DNA from: Paenibacillus_AR mesotrionivorans
GTDB lineage: Bacteria; Bacillota; Bacilli; Paenibacillales; NBRC-103111
Assembly: GCF_046098205.1 (NCBI RefSeq)
Contig: NZ_JBJURJ010000022.1
Location: 1 to 64,000, forward strand
Direction of reading: 5' to 3'
Length of the DNA: 64,000 nt
Under the pieces are notes generated by a model. That model saw nothing but the letters and a program-made list of their open reading frames with translations. It was not told the DNA's origin and did no database searches. Below are positions 51,139 through 60,950 of the stretch, piece after piece (positions within the stretch are counted from its first letter, which is position 1; the number at the start of each line of letters is the position of its first letter). Both the position numbers and the translations under genes were made by a program.

Positions 51139-52327
51139 CGATATACAGCTGCAATGCTTCGATGATGTTTATGCGCCTGTATTCCGGCGCCGCTTCCGCT
51201 TGTGCCGGGACCGTAAGGACCGCTTCGGCTCCAGCTCCAACGCCTGTTACCGTGCCTTGGCGCAAATGGTTCCACGCCGATTCCACCGTATCCGCCAGAT
51301 CATCAGCGTCCGCATGGCGGGAGACATAAATGCCGTCCATCCATTGGCTCCACTCCGGCAGGCCGCCGGAATCGAATACCACCACCGGCTTGCCCAGCGC
51401 TCTGGCTTCGGGCACCACCAGCCCTGCCGGCTCCGGCCAGATGGAGGGCACAACCGCCACATCCGAGCGTTCGTACCACTGGTGAACCTCATGCCCGGCC
51501 ACCTTGCCCACGAACTGGACGGCATCGGCGATTCCCAGCTCCTCTGCCATGCTTTTCAGCTTGCCGCTGTACCAGCCGTCCCCGACTACCGTTCCCGTGG
51601 CGTCAATGCCTCTGTCCCGGAGCAGCCGGATGGACTTGAGGAAATACTGGACGCCCTTGGTGTATACCAGGCGGCCGATGTAGAGAAGCTTCAGCTCCTT
51701 GGCGTCGGAGGCCACCGGAGCCAGCTCCGGATAGAATTGGGCCAGCCCGCCCAGTGTGTTGTCGAAGATGATGACGTTGTTTTCGGGTATACCATCGATA
51801 ACGAGGAAATCCTTCAGAGATTTGCTGACCGTATAGATTCTCCGGCAGGCCTTCAAGGCCTTAATGGCGGAGTTGTACTGCACAAGTCCTTGAAGCGCAG
51901 CCTTGGGGCTTGTGCTGGTGCCGCACTTGCGCATGTACCAGCGGGGCAGACAGCCCAGACCTCCCGGCTTGCAGCAGATTTCATCCTTATCCCGAAACAA
52001 CCTTCCCCCCGCCGGGCAAATGGGCGCATGCACCGTAGCGAGAATGGGATACGCCTCCGCCAGCCGGTGCACGATTTCGCTGGAGCGGGTGCTTTGGTGC
52101 CAGATAATCAGGTCCGGCCGGTAATCGCGGATGGCGGCTTCCCAATTCTCCATCGCCCCCACATGAACCACGGGAACCGCTTGGGCGCCCCAGTCCGTCT
52201 CCTCCGCCTCCAGCGCAGTGATGACCGTATCATGTCCTTCGGCCATCAGCTCCAGCGAGAAGTTATAGACAAACCGCTCCAGGCCGCCGAAGTTGCCGAA
52301 GTAATCCACCATTTGCAGTATTCGCAT
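51110..52327 (-). CDS. Glycosyltransferase family 4, C-terminus formed by a repeat element
   Basis: This 405-residue GT-B enzyme begins RILQMVDYFGNFGGLERFVY. Its donor domain contains KLLYIGRLVYTKGVQYFLKS and the Glu pair near PSIWPEPAGLVVPEARALGK. Unlike most GT4s the last acidic motif is PEPAGLVVPE. A Cys-rich insertion (KDEICCKPGGLGCLPRWYMR) near residue 120 may bind a metal. The last residues GLPQKVSE come from repeat copy C. AGGATGATGAGACG precedes the ATG. Confidence 0.9.
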   Translation of the reverse strand: MRILQMVDYFGNFGGLERFVYNFSLELMAEGHDTVITALEAEETDWGAQAVPVVHVGAMENWEAAIRDYRPDLIIWHQSTRSSEIVHRLAEAYPILATVHAPICPAGGRLFRDKDEICCKPGGLGCLPRWYMRKCGTSTSPKAALQGLVQYNSAIKALKACRRIYTVSKSLKDFLVIDGIPENNVIIFDNTLGGLAQFYPELAPVASDAKELKLLYIGRLVYTKGVQYFLKSIRLLRDRGIDATGTVVGDGWYSGKLKSMAEELGIADAVQFVGKVAGHEVHQWYERSDVAVVPSIWPEPAGLVVPEARALGKPVVVFDSGGLPEWSQWMDGIYVSRHADADDLADTVESAWNHLRQGTVTGVGAGAEAVLTVPAQAEAAPEYRRINIIEALQLYIGGLPQKVSE

Positions 52328-52334
52328 CGTCTCA

Positions 52335-53492
52335 TCATCCTATCGATCTAAGCTTGGCGCTATCCGCCTTCCGTTCCGCACAATGCTCATAATAGGCCAG
52401 CGTATCCTCGGCAATCCGGCGCCAGCTGTAATCCTGCGCCTTCTCCCACGCCCGGGCCCGCAGCCGGTGCAATAACTCCCTATTTTCCAAAAGAGTGCCC
52501 AGCGCTTCACTAATCGCCGCCCCGTCACGGGCAGGAACACCCAGGCCGTTATCCATGTGGCTGATAATATCATTGGGGCCGGGAATCAGGCTCGCTACGG
52601 GAGCCAGCCCGCAGGCCATCGCCTCCAGAAGCGACAACGGCATACCCTCACTCAGAGAGGGAAACAAGAGAATCTGGTGTCCGGCCAAAAGCTCCGGCAG
52701 CGCGGAATGCTCATAACGGGGAACCACATGAATCCGGCTGTGAAACCGGGAATCATAATCCGCATGCACCTTTTCCGGCGGGCACTGGGTGCCCAGGAAG
52801 GTTACCTCCGCGTTGGGGTAACGCTCCAGAACAGGGGCCAAACCCTTGGCGGCAAACTCGGTTCCCTTGCGGGGAATATAACTGCCGATAAAAGCAATGC
52901 CCACCGGCGTATCCTCCTGAAGAGGGGTAGGCGCAAGCGGCAGGTCCAGGAGATAATCCGGCACCCCGTTGCCGATGACCCGGGAATGGTGCAGCCCGAA
53001 GCGGTCGGCAGCGTACCGGTATTCATCCTTATTCAGAAGCACCGCCCCGTCCGCCTGCCGGAAGGATTGGGCCACCTCCCACAGCCGGTATCCGCCATGA
53101 TAGATGGGATATTTCCACGAAAGCTTCATTTCACCGAGCCTGGCCCGTTCTACTCTGGCTTCGTGGGCCATATGCTCCAGCCCATGGCTGCGGGTGACGG
53201 CTACCGTGTCTCCACCCCTTTGGCGCATCCGAAGGTGGAACCAAATATCTCCGCTGGAAGCGTCGATGACATCCAGCCGCCCTTCTCTCTCAAGCTTCCG
53301 GCACCGGGCATGCAGGTACTGGGGATAGAGCAGCGTAGTCAGGGACTCCGGCAAATCCTTGGGCAGTTCATCGAAGGAAAACAGCTCCACGTTATGCCCC
53401 AGCTGCCGGTATTCCTCGGCCAGCCGGTAGGTGACGCCGGGAGCCCCGGCATTTTTGTCCATATAATGATGGATGGAGAGCAGAATATTCAC
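52335..53492 (-). CDS. Glycosyltransferase family 4
   Basis: This 385-residue GT-B enzyme begins NILLSIHHYMDKNAGAPGVT. It has IAFIGSYIPRKGTEFAAKGL and the Glu pair in FPSLSEGMPLSLLEAMACGL. GTG at 53492 follows GGAGGGTCAACGCAC and overlaps the GT2 stop by four bases. Sugar specificity is unknown. Confidence 0.9.
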   Translation of the reverse strand: MNILLSIHHYMDKNAGAPGVTYRLAEEYRQLGHNVELFSFDELPKDLPESLTTLLYPQYLHARCRKLEREGRLDVIDASSGDIWFHLRMRQRGGDTVAVTRSHGLEHMAHEARVERARLGEMKLSWKYPIYHGGYRLWEVAQSFRQADGAVLLNKDEYRYAADRFGLHHSRVIGNGVPDYLLDLPLAPTPLQEDTPVGIAFIGSYIPRKGTEFAAKGLAPVLERYPNAEVTFLGTQCPPEKVHADYDSRFHSRIHVVPRYEHSALPELLAGHQILLFPSLSEGMPLSLLEAMACGLAPVASLIPGPNDIISHMDNGLGVPARDGAAISEALGTLLENRELLHRLRARAWEKAQDYSWRRIAEDTLAYYEHCAERKADSAKLRSIG

Positions 53493-54463
53493 GTGCGTTG
53501 ACCCTCCTTCAATTGAAGCTGCTGCCTGGATGGGGCATCTGCATCCGTATCCGCATGGCGGAGGTAAAACAGCACACCCTCCAGCTGCCCTTTCATGGAG
53601 GGCAGGAAGGTCTGCATCACCGCCCGGTCACCCTTGGCGGCTCCGTAGAGCATCCGCGCCACCCCCGGCATACGGCGGTCTCCCACCAGCACCCCGTAGG
53701 CGATCCGTGCCGGACGGCGGTAAGCCGGCAGTCCGTGCAGCAGCGCCACGCTGAGATTAAAGGAGGCATTGGCCACCGCATCCCGCACAATGGCATTGCG
53801 CTGGTCGATATCATGGCGGGTCGCAGGGTAATGGTCTACCCGCAACTGCGGATCATAAATCAGCTTGTAGCCCAGCCGCCGGATGCGCAAACACAGGAAC
53901 ACCTCAAAATGCACCTGCGCCCCTTTTCCCTTCATAAAGGCCGGGAATTTCACCAGCGGTGTGCGGAAGGACATATTCACACCCTTCAGCACATCTACCT
54001 CCCGGGGACCGCCATAACCCTGGTCATGGTTGCCGATGAGCTTGCCGTACCAGGTGACCCGGCCGACTACCGGCTTCTTGATGGTCTGGTCCCGGCCGGT
54101 AATCATATCCCGGCCGCCGACCCCGCCCACCTCCGGGTCCCGGTAATAGTCCAGCAGCCGCCTGGCCCAATCCTTCCAGGGCACCGCGTCATCATCGATG
54201 AAGGCGACAATGTCGCCGGAGGCATGCTCTACTCCCGTCTGCATGGCGTGGATGACGCCGGGTTTGGAAACCTGCACGTGGCGCTTGATGTAACCTGCGG
54301 GAGCCCCCTCCCACTGTTCCACAAACTCCAGCGTGCCGGCATCCTCCTCACGGCAAACCACAATCACTTCATCCGGCCGCCGCTCCTGGGCGTCGATGCC
54401 CGCCAGGCAATTGGCCAGCTCCTGCGGACGTTTGTAAGAAGGGATTACCACAGTTAACATCAT
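53489..54463 (-). CDS. Glycosyltransferase family 2
   Basis: This 324-residue GT-A inverting transferase has LTVVIPSYKRPQELANCLAG, the metal-binding DDD in GDIVAFIDDDAVPWKDW and the catalytic-base region around QVHFEVFLCLRIRR. It is the only clear GT2 enzyme of the locus. ATG at 54463 is taken as start; one at 54475 abuts AAAGG directly and is less likely. It lies between the flippase and a GT4 gene. Confidence 0.88.
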   Translation of the reverse strand: MMLTVVIPSYKRPQELANCLAGIDAQERRPDEVIVVCREEDAGTLEFVEQWEGAPAGYIKRHVQVSKPGVIHAMQTGVEHASGDIVAFIDDDAVPWKDWARRLLDYYRDPEVGGVGGRDMITGRDQTIKKPVVGRVTWYGKLIGNHDQGYGGPREVDVLKGVNMSFRTPLVKFPAFMKGKGAQVHFEVFLCLRIRRLGYKLIYDPQLRVDHYPATRHDIDQRNAIVRDAVANASFNLSVALLHGLPAYRRPARIAYGVLVGDRRMPGVARMLYGAAKGDRAVMQTFLPSMKGQLEGVLFYLRHADTDADAPSRQQLQLKEGQRT

Positions 54464-54491
54464 GCTATCTACCATCCTTTATAAGCACATT

Positions 54492-55796
54492 TCATTGGGG
54501 AACCTTAGGCAAGGGCTTCTTCAGCTGAAATCCGCGCAGGAGTGCCAGCACCTCTCCCGGCTGGAGCCGGAACAGTCCGGCAACCGGGACCTTGAGCTTT
54601 TTGGCCTGGACGATCAGATATCCCCACTTGGCCAGGTTTGCCGTACCCAATGCCCAAGCCGCTCCGGCAGCGCCTGTAAAACGAACCAGAATCAGCAGCG
54701 CCCCGAAGCCGGTGACCAAGCCGATAATTTCCGTCTTGCTCAACACATTGAACTTGCCCTCGGCGGCGAAAAAGTTAAGCAGAATGGAGTAGCCGATTTT
54801 CACCGGCGATGTGAGCAGCAGAATGATCCCCAACAGCACCGCTTCGGAAAACTCCTGTCCGTACATAAACGGAATCACAAACGGCAGCACCAGACAGCCG
54901 CAAGCGGCAGCCACCGCCGTCCCATAAAAGAAGATGGCATGGATCCGGCTGACCTCCCGCCTCCGCTGCTCCCCGGAGAAGTCCATCAGGCGCGGCGCCA
55001 GAAATACGTTCAAGGCTCCGTACAGAATGGAGGGGAGAATACTGCCGATGCTGGAGGCGACGGTGTAGATGCCCAGCGCATACGCGCTTAGGGTCAGCGA
55101 CAGCAGAATCTGATCGAAGCTTCCGCCGAACACCTGCACCAGTGAGGATGCGTAGATTTTCACACCGTATTGGAGGAGCATTTTCGCATTGGCAAACAGC
55201 CGGGTAAACTTAGGTCTCATCACCTTAAAGATCCAGTAGATGATGAGGAAAAAGGTGCCCGCTCCCCAGATGACATTCAGCAGGATAATGTTGAACACGG
55301 TGACATTGCCGGTAAGAATCAGCCCGGCTAGGGCTGCCAGTGTGCCCAGGGGATTGAGGATCCGGGTGAGCAGCACCTTGCGGAAGCTGTTGAAGCTCTG
55401 CAGAGTGCCAATCAGACCGTCCGTCATCACGGCGAAGGGCAAGGCCAGCAGCGCCAGCTGCCCCAGCAGAATCATCTCCCGGGTTTCGCCGGACATAATC
55501 ACCAGAGTCAGGAGCTGGCAGATGACCAGGGCGGCCAGCCCTACCAAGGCTCCCGTCATCAGAAAAGCGCCGAAGATTTCACGCTGCTTTTCCTTGAAGT
55601 TTTTGCCCAGGTAGATCATGGCGCCGGGAAGCCCCAGAGTGGACAGCCCGGCGAACAGAACCGCCCAGCGGGTAGCCATCGCCAGCTCGCCACGCCCGTA
55701 CGGGCCCAGATAACGGGCCATGATAATACCCGTACCCATATTTAGCGCCATCACCAGAATGTTGACGGCGAAGCTGGAGAAGAATAATTTTTTCAT
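54492..55796 (-). CDS. Polysaccharide flippase (Wzx-like, MATE/MOP superfamily)
   Basis: This 434-residue protein has 12 predicted membrane segments. The start MKKLFFSSFAVNILVMALNM, GIIMARYLGPYGRGELAMAT and later SPVKIGYSILLNFFAAEGKF are typical of O-antigen/polysaccharide translocases. It would flip the lipid-linked repeat unit across the membrane. It begins 3 bases after the preceding GT4 gene. The Wzy-like polymerase two genes upstream completes a Wzx/Wzy pathway. Confidence 0.88.
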   Translation of the reverse strand: MKKLFFSSFAVNILVMALNMGTGIIMARYLGPYGRGELAMATRWAVLFAGLSTLGLPGAMIYLGKNFKEKQREIFGAFLMTGALVGLAALVICQLLTLVIMSGETREMILLGQLALLALPFAVMTDGLIGTLQSFNSFRKVLLTRILNPLGTLAALAGLILTGNVTVFNIILLNVIWGAGTFFLIIYWIFKVMRPKFTRLFANAKMLLQYGVKIYASSLVQVFGGSFDQILLSLTLSAYALGIYTVASSIGSILPSILYGALNVFLAPRLMDFSGEQRRREVSRIHAIFFYGTAVAAACGCLVLPFVIPFMYGQEFSEAVLLGIILLLTSPVKIGYSILLNFFAAEGKFNVLSKTEIIGLVTGFGALLILVRFTGAAGAAWALGTANLAKWGYLIVQAKKLKVPVAGLFRLQPGEVLALLRGFQLKKPLPKVPQ

Positions 55797-55799
55797 AGG

Positions 55800-56918
55800 C
55801 TATCCGTTGGCCATCCTCTCTTCCATAACATGGGCGAACCGGTCCGCCATAATCCGTGCGGTAAAGCGGGAATCGATGGTTTTCTTCGCCTCATCGCCCA
55901 CCCTGCGGGTCAGGTTCCGGTCTCCGTAAACCTCGGCCATATAACGGGCCAGCTCCTCGGCGCTGCCGTCGTAGAGATAACCGTCTACCCCGTGCCGGAT
56001 AATTTCGGCGGGACCACCCTTACCCACAGCCAGCACCGGCCTTCCTGCTGCCATCGCCTCCACCACAACCATACCGAAGGGCTCGAACAGGGAGCTGTGC
56101 ACCACCGCATCGCTGGCGGAGATGAACCGCTCCACCTGATGCTGATGGCCGGCGAAGATGACCTGCTCCTCAAGGCCGCTGCGGGCAACCAGATCCTTCA
56201 GCCCGGCTTCATAATCCTTTTCCACTCCGAATTGCGCTCCGCCTACAATCAGCAGGCGTGCATGCTGACCGGCCAATGCTTCCTTGAAGGCTTCGATTAC
56301 CACATCAGTCCGTTTCCAGCGCTGGAGTCTGCCGATGAAGGCAAACACAAAAGCATCCTCCGGGATGTTATACTCCCGGCGGATGGCCGTCCGCAGCTCG
56401 CTGCTATAGAAAAATGTCTCCTTGTTGATGCCGGGATAATTGACATCCACGTATTTTTTGGGACTTAATGAAGCCTGGGCGTCCCGGACGCTTTGGGAGG
56501 GACAAAGGATAGCCTCCGCCGGAATCCGGCTGACCACCTTGTCGAAGAGCGTTCCTGTGGGAACCCCATGCTGCCACCAAATACTGGGTTTGCCCTCCAG
56601 CATAGCAGCCACTCCTCCGTAAAAATGGGGCTTGGGCGCCCAGCTCACCACCATCTGCGCTCCCGACTGGCGGATCACCCGGCGGATGAAGGAGATGCTT
56701 TTCCAATATTCTCTGGGGCTGCGGATGCGCCCGGAGTTGACCACATGGACATTGCAGCCAAAACCCTTGGCCGCCTCCACCAGCCTGCCCTCCGACAGGA
56801 AGATCATTTCCACCTGGAATTTTTCCTTGTCCAGATGGGCCAGCATATCCATCAGCACCCGTTCGGCGCCTCCCAGCTCCGCTACGTGGTTGACTACAAC
56901 AATCCGTTTTCCCGACAT
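55800..56918 (-). CDS. Glycosyltransferase family 4
   Basis: This 372-residue GT-B enzyme has RIVVVNHVAELGGAERVLMD, FAFIGRLQRWKRTDVVIEAF and the Glu pair in SSLFEPFGMVVVEAMAAGRP. GAERVL at the start is typical of the GT4 branch acting on polyprenyl-linked sugars. AAAGGAGACGTCCAT precedes the ATG. It lies between polymerase and flippase genes. Confidence 0.9.
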   Translation of the reverse strand: MSGKRIVVVNHVAELGGAERVLMDMLAHLDKEKFQVEMIFLSEGRLVEAAKGFGCNVHVVNSGRIRSPREYWKSISFIRRVIRQSGAQMVVSWAPKPHFYGGVAAMLEGKPSIWWQHGVPTGTLFDKVVSRIPAEAILCPSQSVRDAQASLSPKKYVDVNYPGINKETFFYSSELRTAIRREYNIPEDAFVFAFIGRLQRWKRTDVVIEAFKEALAGQHARLLIVGGAQFGVEKDYEAGLKDLVARSGLEEQVIFAGHQHQVERFISASDAVVHSSLFEPFGMVVVEAMAAGRPVLAVGKGGPAEIIRHGVDGYLYDGSAEELARYMAEVYGDRNLTRRVGDEAKKTIDSRFTARIMADRFAHVMEERMANG

Positions 56919-56936
56919 ATGGACGTCTCCTTTATC

Positions 56937-58442
56937 CTAAGAAGTGAGCTTTGCATTCGCTTCACCTTGGGGAGCTGGTTTTTCCTGCGGCGGCATAAAG
57001 GCCAAGCCGGTGAAGAGCCAGAATATTACGGCGCTTAATCCCTCTAGCCCTCCTCCGAAGAAGAATGCCGCCATCAGCTGCAGGATCGTGGACAACGCAA
57101 GAGGCACATAAGGATTATCCTCCTGCGGTATCGACCGGATACGCCGGTAATAGAGCAGTACGGCCCGGAAGAACAACAGCCCTCCGATCAAGCCGTAGGT
57201 AGCGAAGGTTCCCAGGTACCCGTTGTCTACTGAACCAAGGCCTGCGAAACCCTCCCCATCCCCCAGCTTGCTGGAGCTTTGGCCGATACTGCCGAAGCCC
57301 ATGCCAAAAGGCTGCTTTAGGATCTCCGGCACCGCATGGAGCGCCAGCCCGATGCGGGCGTTGAAGGAGCCGTCCTCCTCCAGATTCCCCAAGGTTCCCA
57401 CCCGATCCGTCAACTGCTCCGAATTGGGCAGAAGCGGCAATGCCAGCATGGCAGCAGCCGATACGGCTGTCAGGGTAAGGATGATTTTCAGGCGGCTTGC
57501 GCTTTTGGCGAAAAGAACATACACCAGAATGCCCACGATCAGGGTCACCCAAGCTGAGCGGACCAGCGTGGTGCCCAGGGTGGAGAGCACGATGAGAATA
57601 CCCAGCAGCCCAAAAGGGCCCCGCCATTTGCGGTTGACCACCATGGGAATGAGAGCCGAGATCAGGAAGATGGCCAGCGGCCCCGTCGAGTTCATGGTGG
57701 AGAACACCCGGAACTGCATGGGAGCGGGCTTGCCCAGCGAAATCATCTTGGCTCCGTACATCCACATGAGATCCCAAGGCGGAAGGTAGATGTACTGAAT
57801 CCAGCCGTAAATGGAGAGCAGCACCGCCAGCGTGGCGTACATGGCCATGAAGCGGTCCTTCTCCTCCCTTTTGAGGGGATGGCTGATCAGATAAATGAAG
57901 ATACACAACGGCGCTACCGCCGTCAGCACCGTGTACAGCCCCGCCGCCTGGTTGATGACAATCCCGATCACCGCCGCATATCCGAAGGGAATCAGGAAGG
58001 TGGCGATCATGGAGCGGATGGGCTTGTTCTCCGGAATCCCTTTATTCAGGATCCTCAGGAGCAGCATGCCTGTGGTCAACAACGGCAGCAGGCTGATTAA
58101 CGATACGGCATGATAATAGCCCATATAGTAGTCAGCCAGACGCCTGATTTCCGGGGCTACTGCCCACATAAGGCTGATGTAAATGAGAAGCCCGTTGCCC
58201 TTGGCCAAAGCCAGAAGAAACGCCGGCAGCAAAAACGCGGTGAGGCCGATGAGCTGCACCACCATGGTTTTGTTGAAGGAGGTATACTTCCCCAGGTATA
58301 AGCAGCCGCCCAGCATAATAGCCGCCATAATCAGGTTGCGCAGCCAGACCTGCCGCTGCAGCCAGTTCACCATTAACGTCAAGCGGTCAGTCACTACATC
58401 CCAAAAACGTAACCCCCAGTTGAAAATCGGATTATCAAACAT
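56937..58442 (-). CDS. O-antigen ligase/polymerase family protein (Wzy-like)
   Basis: This 501-residue polytopic protein has at least 10 membrane segments. A large outside loop between the later helices carries NARIGLALHAVPEILKQPFG and SVDNGYLGTFATYGLIGGLL, the family region with the conserved Arg and His. It would polymerise repeat units outside the membrane. ATG at 58442 overlaps the preceding gene's stop by 8 bases; an ATG at 58484 is the alternative. Neither has a strong ribosome site, so coupling is likely. Confidence 0.85.
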   Translation of the reverse strand: MFDNPIFNWGLRFWDVVTDRLTLMVNWLQRQVWLRNLIMAAIMLGGCLYLGKYTSFNKTMVVQLIGLTAFLLPAFLLALAKGNGLLIYISLMWAVAPEIRRLADYYMGYYHAVSLISLLPLLTTGMLLLRILNKGIPENKPIRSMIATFLIPFGYAAVIGIVINQAAGLYTVLTAVAPLCIFIYLISHPLKREEKDRFMAMYATLAVLLSIYGWIQYIYLPPWDLMWMYGAKMISLGKPAPMQFRVFSTMNSTGPLAIFLISALIPMVVNRKWRGPFGLLGILIVLSTLGTTLVRSAWVTLIVGILVYVLFAKSASRLKIILTLTAVSAAAMLALPLLPNSEQLTDRVGTLGNLEEDGSFNARIGLALHAVPEILKQPFGMGFGSIGQSSSKLGDGEGFAGLGSVDNGYLGTFATYGLIGGLLFFRAVLLYYRRIRSIPQEDNPYVPLALSTILQLMAAFFFGGGLEGLSAVIFWLFTGLAFMPPQEKPAPQGEANAKLTS

Positions 58443-59481
58443 AGGCCAGATACTGGCGGATGATAGCAGGCCAGGAATGGTCATCCGCCCATTCCAAAGC
58501 CGCTTCCACCATGTCCCGGTGAGCTTGGGGATTCAAGAGAGCGCCGGTCAGACTATCTGCCAGCTGGTGGTCCTGCACGATGCTGCCGAACCTGCCATGC
58601 TGGAGAATTTCATTGGCACCCGGGTTGGGGGTGGTAACCACGAGAGTGCCGCTTGCCATTGCTTCCAGATAAGGGATACCGAAGCCTTCGTAGGTGGAGG
58701 GCATGCTGAATACATGGGCTCTGCGGTACAGACCGGCCAGCTCTTCAATGCCCAGGTTCTTATAATAGGTGACCCCTTCCGCATCAGGCCCTTTATCGCT
58801 GACCATCCACAGCTGGGCCTCCGGAACTTGGGGTTTGATGACAGTATTGAACAGCTCCAGCAGCCATCTGCCCCGCTTGCGGCTGTCCAGCCCGCCGACG
58901 AAGAGGATCGTCGGAGCCTCTTCCTTCGGACCGGGATGGAAGATCCGGCGGTCCACAGGCAAATGCACGATTTTGTCGGAGGAGCGTGTGGGATACAGCT
59001 TGCGGGTGTCTGCGGAGTTAAACAGCGTGGCATCGGACCGCAGGGAGGAGAAAAGCTCCAGCAGATACAAAAAAGACAGGTTCACCTTGCGAACCAGTCT
59101 TTTGTTATGCTGCATTTCCCTTAGGGCGCTGCCGTGCATGATGCGGAGCCACTTGGCGCCGCTGCGCTTCATGGCCCAATCGTCGCCGCTGGAGAGCACC
59201 AGGTCATATGGGCGGAAGTCCAGCTTCCGGCTCTTGAGCGGAGCCACATAATACCGGTAGAATCTGCCCTTTTCCTCCTCGCCCGCCCCTTCCACGATAA
59301 TGGTCTTGTAATCCACACCCGGAATGGTGGGCTGGGAGGTAAAGGCTGTGACATCATGCCCCATCTCCGAAAGGGCACTGCACAGCCGGTGGTTGAAGTG
59401 GCTGACCCCCCCGGTTTTTTGGTTCACCCGGGGGAGCTCAAAAGCCACAACCGCTATTTTTAATGGAACGATTGTGCTCAT
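58435..59481 (-). CDS. Glycosyltransferase family 4
   Basis: This 348-residue GT-B enzyme has KIAVVAFELPRVNQKTGGVS, TILFVGGLDSRKRGRWLLEL and the Glu pair in SMPSTYEGFGIPYLEAMASG. GGAGAGTGTCTAGCCT precedes the ATG. It is probably an early transferase, being close to the initiating enzyme in gene order. Confidence 0.9.
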   Translation of the reverse strand: MSTIVPLKIAVVAFELPRVNQKTGGVSHFNHRLCSALSEMGHDVTAFTSQPTIPGVDYKTIIVEGAGEEEKGRFYRYYVAPLKSRKLDFRPYDLVLSSGDDWAMKRSGAKWLRIMHGSALREMQHNKRLVRKVNLSFLYLLELFSSLRSDATLFNSADTRKLYPTRSSDKIVHLPVDRRIFHPGPKEEAPTILFVGGLDSRKRGRWLLELFNTVIKPQVPEAQLWMVSDKGPDAEGVTYYKNLGIEELAGLYRRAHVFSMPSTYEGFGIPYLEAMASGTLVVTTPNPGANEILQHGRFGSIVQDHQLADSLTGALLNPQAHRDMVEAALEWADDHSWPAIIRQYLAYV

Positions 59482-59506
59482 AGGCTAGACACTCTCCAGA
59501 TTCAAG

Positions 59507-60847
59507 TTAGAATTTCAGTGTAACGGGCCCCTCTTCCTTGCGGGAGGTGCCGGGAATGCCGATGCCGTGGTAGTCCAGCCCGGCCCGGGCATTTTCGGGG
59601 ATGGCGTTGCGTCCGTCAATGAGCAGCGGCCGCTTCATCAGCCCCGGCGCTGCAGCCGGTACGGTGCGCAGATATTCCGGCCACTCCGTGACCAGAAGGG
59701 CCGCCTCCGCATCCTGGAGGCATTCCTCGCAATCCTTTGCGAAGTGGACGCCCGCCGGCAGCAGCTCCTTGGCCTTCTCCATGGCTATGGGATCATGGAC
59801 CCACACTTCCGCGCCCAAGGCTAGCAGCTCTTGGATCACGGGAATGCTGGGCGCCTCCCGCAGGTCGTCGGTGGCGGGTTTGAAGGTCAGCCCCAGCACT
59901 GCGATCTTGCGGCCGGCCAGTTCTCCCAGCTCCCGGCGCAGCTTCTGGACCATCATATACCGCTGGTCGTTATTCACCTCGATCACAGCGGACAGCAGCT
60001 TGAAGTTGTAGCCGCTGGTATCGGCGATGTACTGCAGTGCCCGTGTGTCCTTGGGGAAGCAGCTGCCACCGTAGCCGATGCCGGCATTCAGGAAGGCCGG
60101 CCCGATCCGGTGGTCGGAGCCGATCACCTCGGCAATCTTCAGCACATCTGCTCCTACACAGTCGCAGACATTGGCCATTTCATTAATGAAGGAAATCTTC
60201 ATGGCCAGGAAGGCGTTGGCCGCATATTTAGCCAGCTCTGCGCTTCGCAGGTCCACATGCAGGAAGGGGATCTTCTCCTGATCCAGAAGCGGTTTGTAGA
60301 CGCTCTGGAGAATGCGGGCCGCCCGTTCGCTGCCCCCGGCCACAATCCGTTCGGGATGCAGCGTGTCATATACGGCCCGCCCCTGCCGAAGGAACTCGGG
60401 GTTGGAGGCGATATCCACCACCTGCCCCATCCCTCTTCTGCGGATTTCGTCCATAAAGCGGTCCGCCGTTCCTACGGGGACAGTGCTTTTGTTGACCAGA
60501 AGCGTCGGAGTGGCCTTATGTGCCAGGGTCTTCAGTACATTGTCGAAGGCCTCGTGCAAGTAGCTCAGGTTGGGAGAGCCGTCGGCATTGGCCGGTGTCC
60601 CCACGGCAATAAAGACCACATCCGATTCCAATATGGCTTCCCGGTAGGAGGTGGTGAAGGTCAAACGGGAGCGGGACTTGGCCATCAGCTCCTCCAAATC
60701 GGGCTCGTAGATCGGCGGTATGCCCTTGTTCAAGAGCTCTACCTTGGCTTCATCAATATCCGCACACACAACCTTGTGCCCCAAGTGGGCCAGGGCCACG
60801 CCTGTGGTCAATCCCACATATCCTGTGCCGATTACCGAAATATTCAT
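59507..60847 (-). CDS. ugd: UDP-glucose 6-dehydrogenase
   Basis: This 446-residue enzyme has the NAD-binding ISVIGTGYVGLTTGVALAHL, the substrate-binding SNPEFLRQGRAVYD and FLNAGIGYGGSCFPKDTRAL with the catalytic Cys. The C-terminal NAD-type domain has VLGLTFKPATDDLREAPSIP. It oxidises UDP-glucose to UDP-glucuronate, which predicts an acidic polymer. ATG at 60847 follows GGGAGCGTTAAGC. Copy D of the 60-bp element lies between it and the sugar transferase gene. Confidence 0.95.
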   Translation of the reverse strand: MNISVIGTGYVGLTTGVALAHLGHKVVCADIDEAKVELLNKGIPPIYEPDLEELMAKSRSRLTFTTSYREAILESDVVFIAVGTPANADGSPNLSYLHEAFDNVLKTLAHKATPTLLVNKSTVPVGTADRFMDEIRRRGMGQVVDIASNPEFLRQGRAVYDTLHPERIVAGGSERAARILQSVYKPLLDQEKIPFLHVDLRSAELAKYAANAFLAMKISFINEMANVCDCVGADVLKIAEVIGSDHRIGPAFLNAGIGYGGSCFPKDTRALQYIADTSGYNFKLLSAVIEVNNDQRYMMVQKLRRELGELAGRKIAVLGLTFKPATDDLREAPSIPVIQELLALGAEVWVHDPIAMEKAKELLPAGVHFAKDCEECLQDAEAALLVTEWPEYLRTVPAAAPGLMKRPLLIDGRNAIPENARAGLDYHGIGIPGTSRKEEGPVTLKF

Positions 60848-60886
60848 GCTTAACGCTCCCAACGTTTAATTTTTCATGGCTTATCT

Positions 60887-60945
60887 GGGGGCTCCCCCGA
60901 AAGGTATCGGATTAAGCTTCAGAGCTTCGCTTCACTTTTGGGGGA
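60887..60945. repeat. 60-bp palindromic intergenic element, copy D
   Basis: The copy reads GGGGGCTCCCCCGAAAGGTA-TCGGATTAAGC...GCTTCACTTTTGGGGG. The outer CCCCCGAAAG/CTTTTGGGGG arms pair with one G-T. It sits between the sugar transferase stop and the ugd start, inside the transcribed polysaccharide locus. Confidence 0.8.
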
Positions 60946-60950
60946 TAATT

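Noticed and set aside
51125..52351. Long open frame (408 codons) on the plus strand
   Set aside because: It is antisense to a clear GT4 gene and is not protein-like (rich in His, Gln and Arg).
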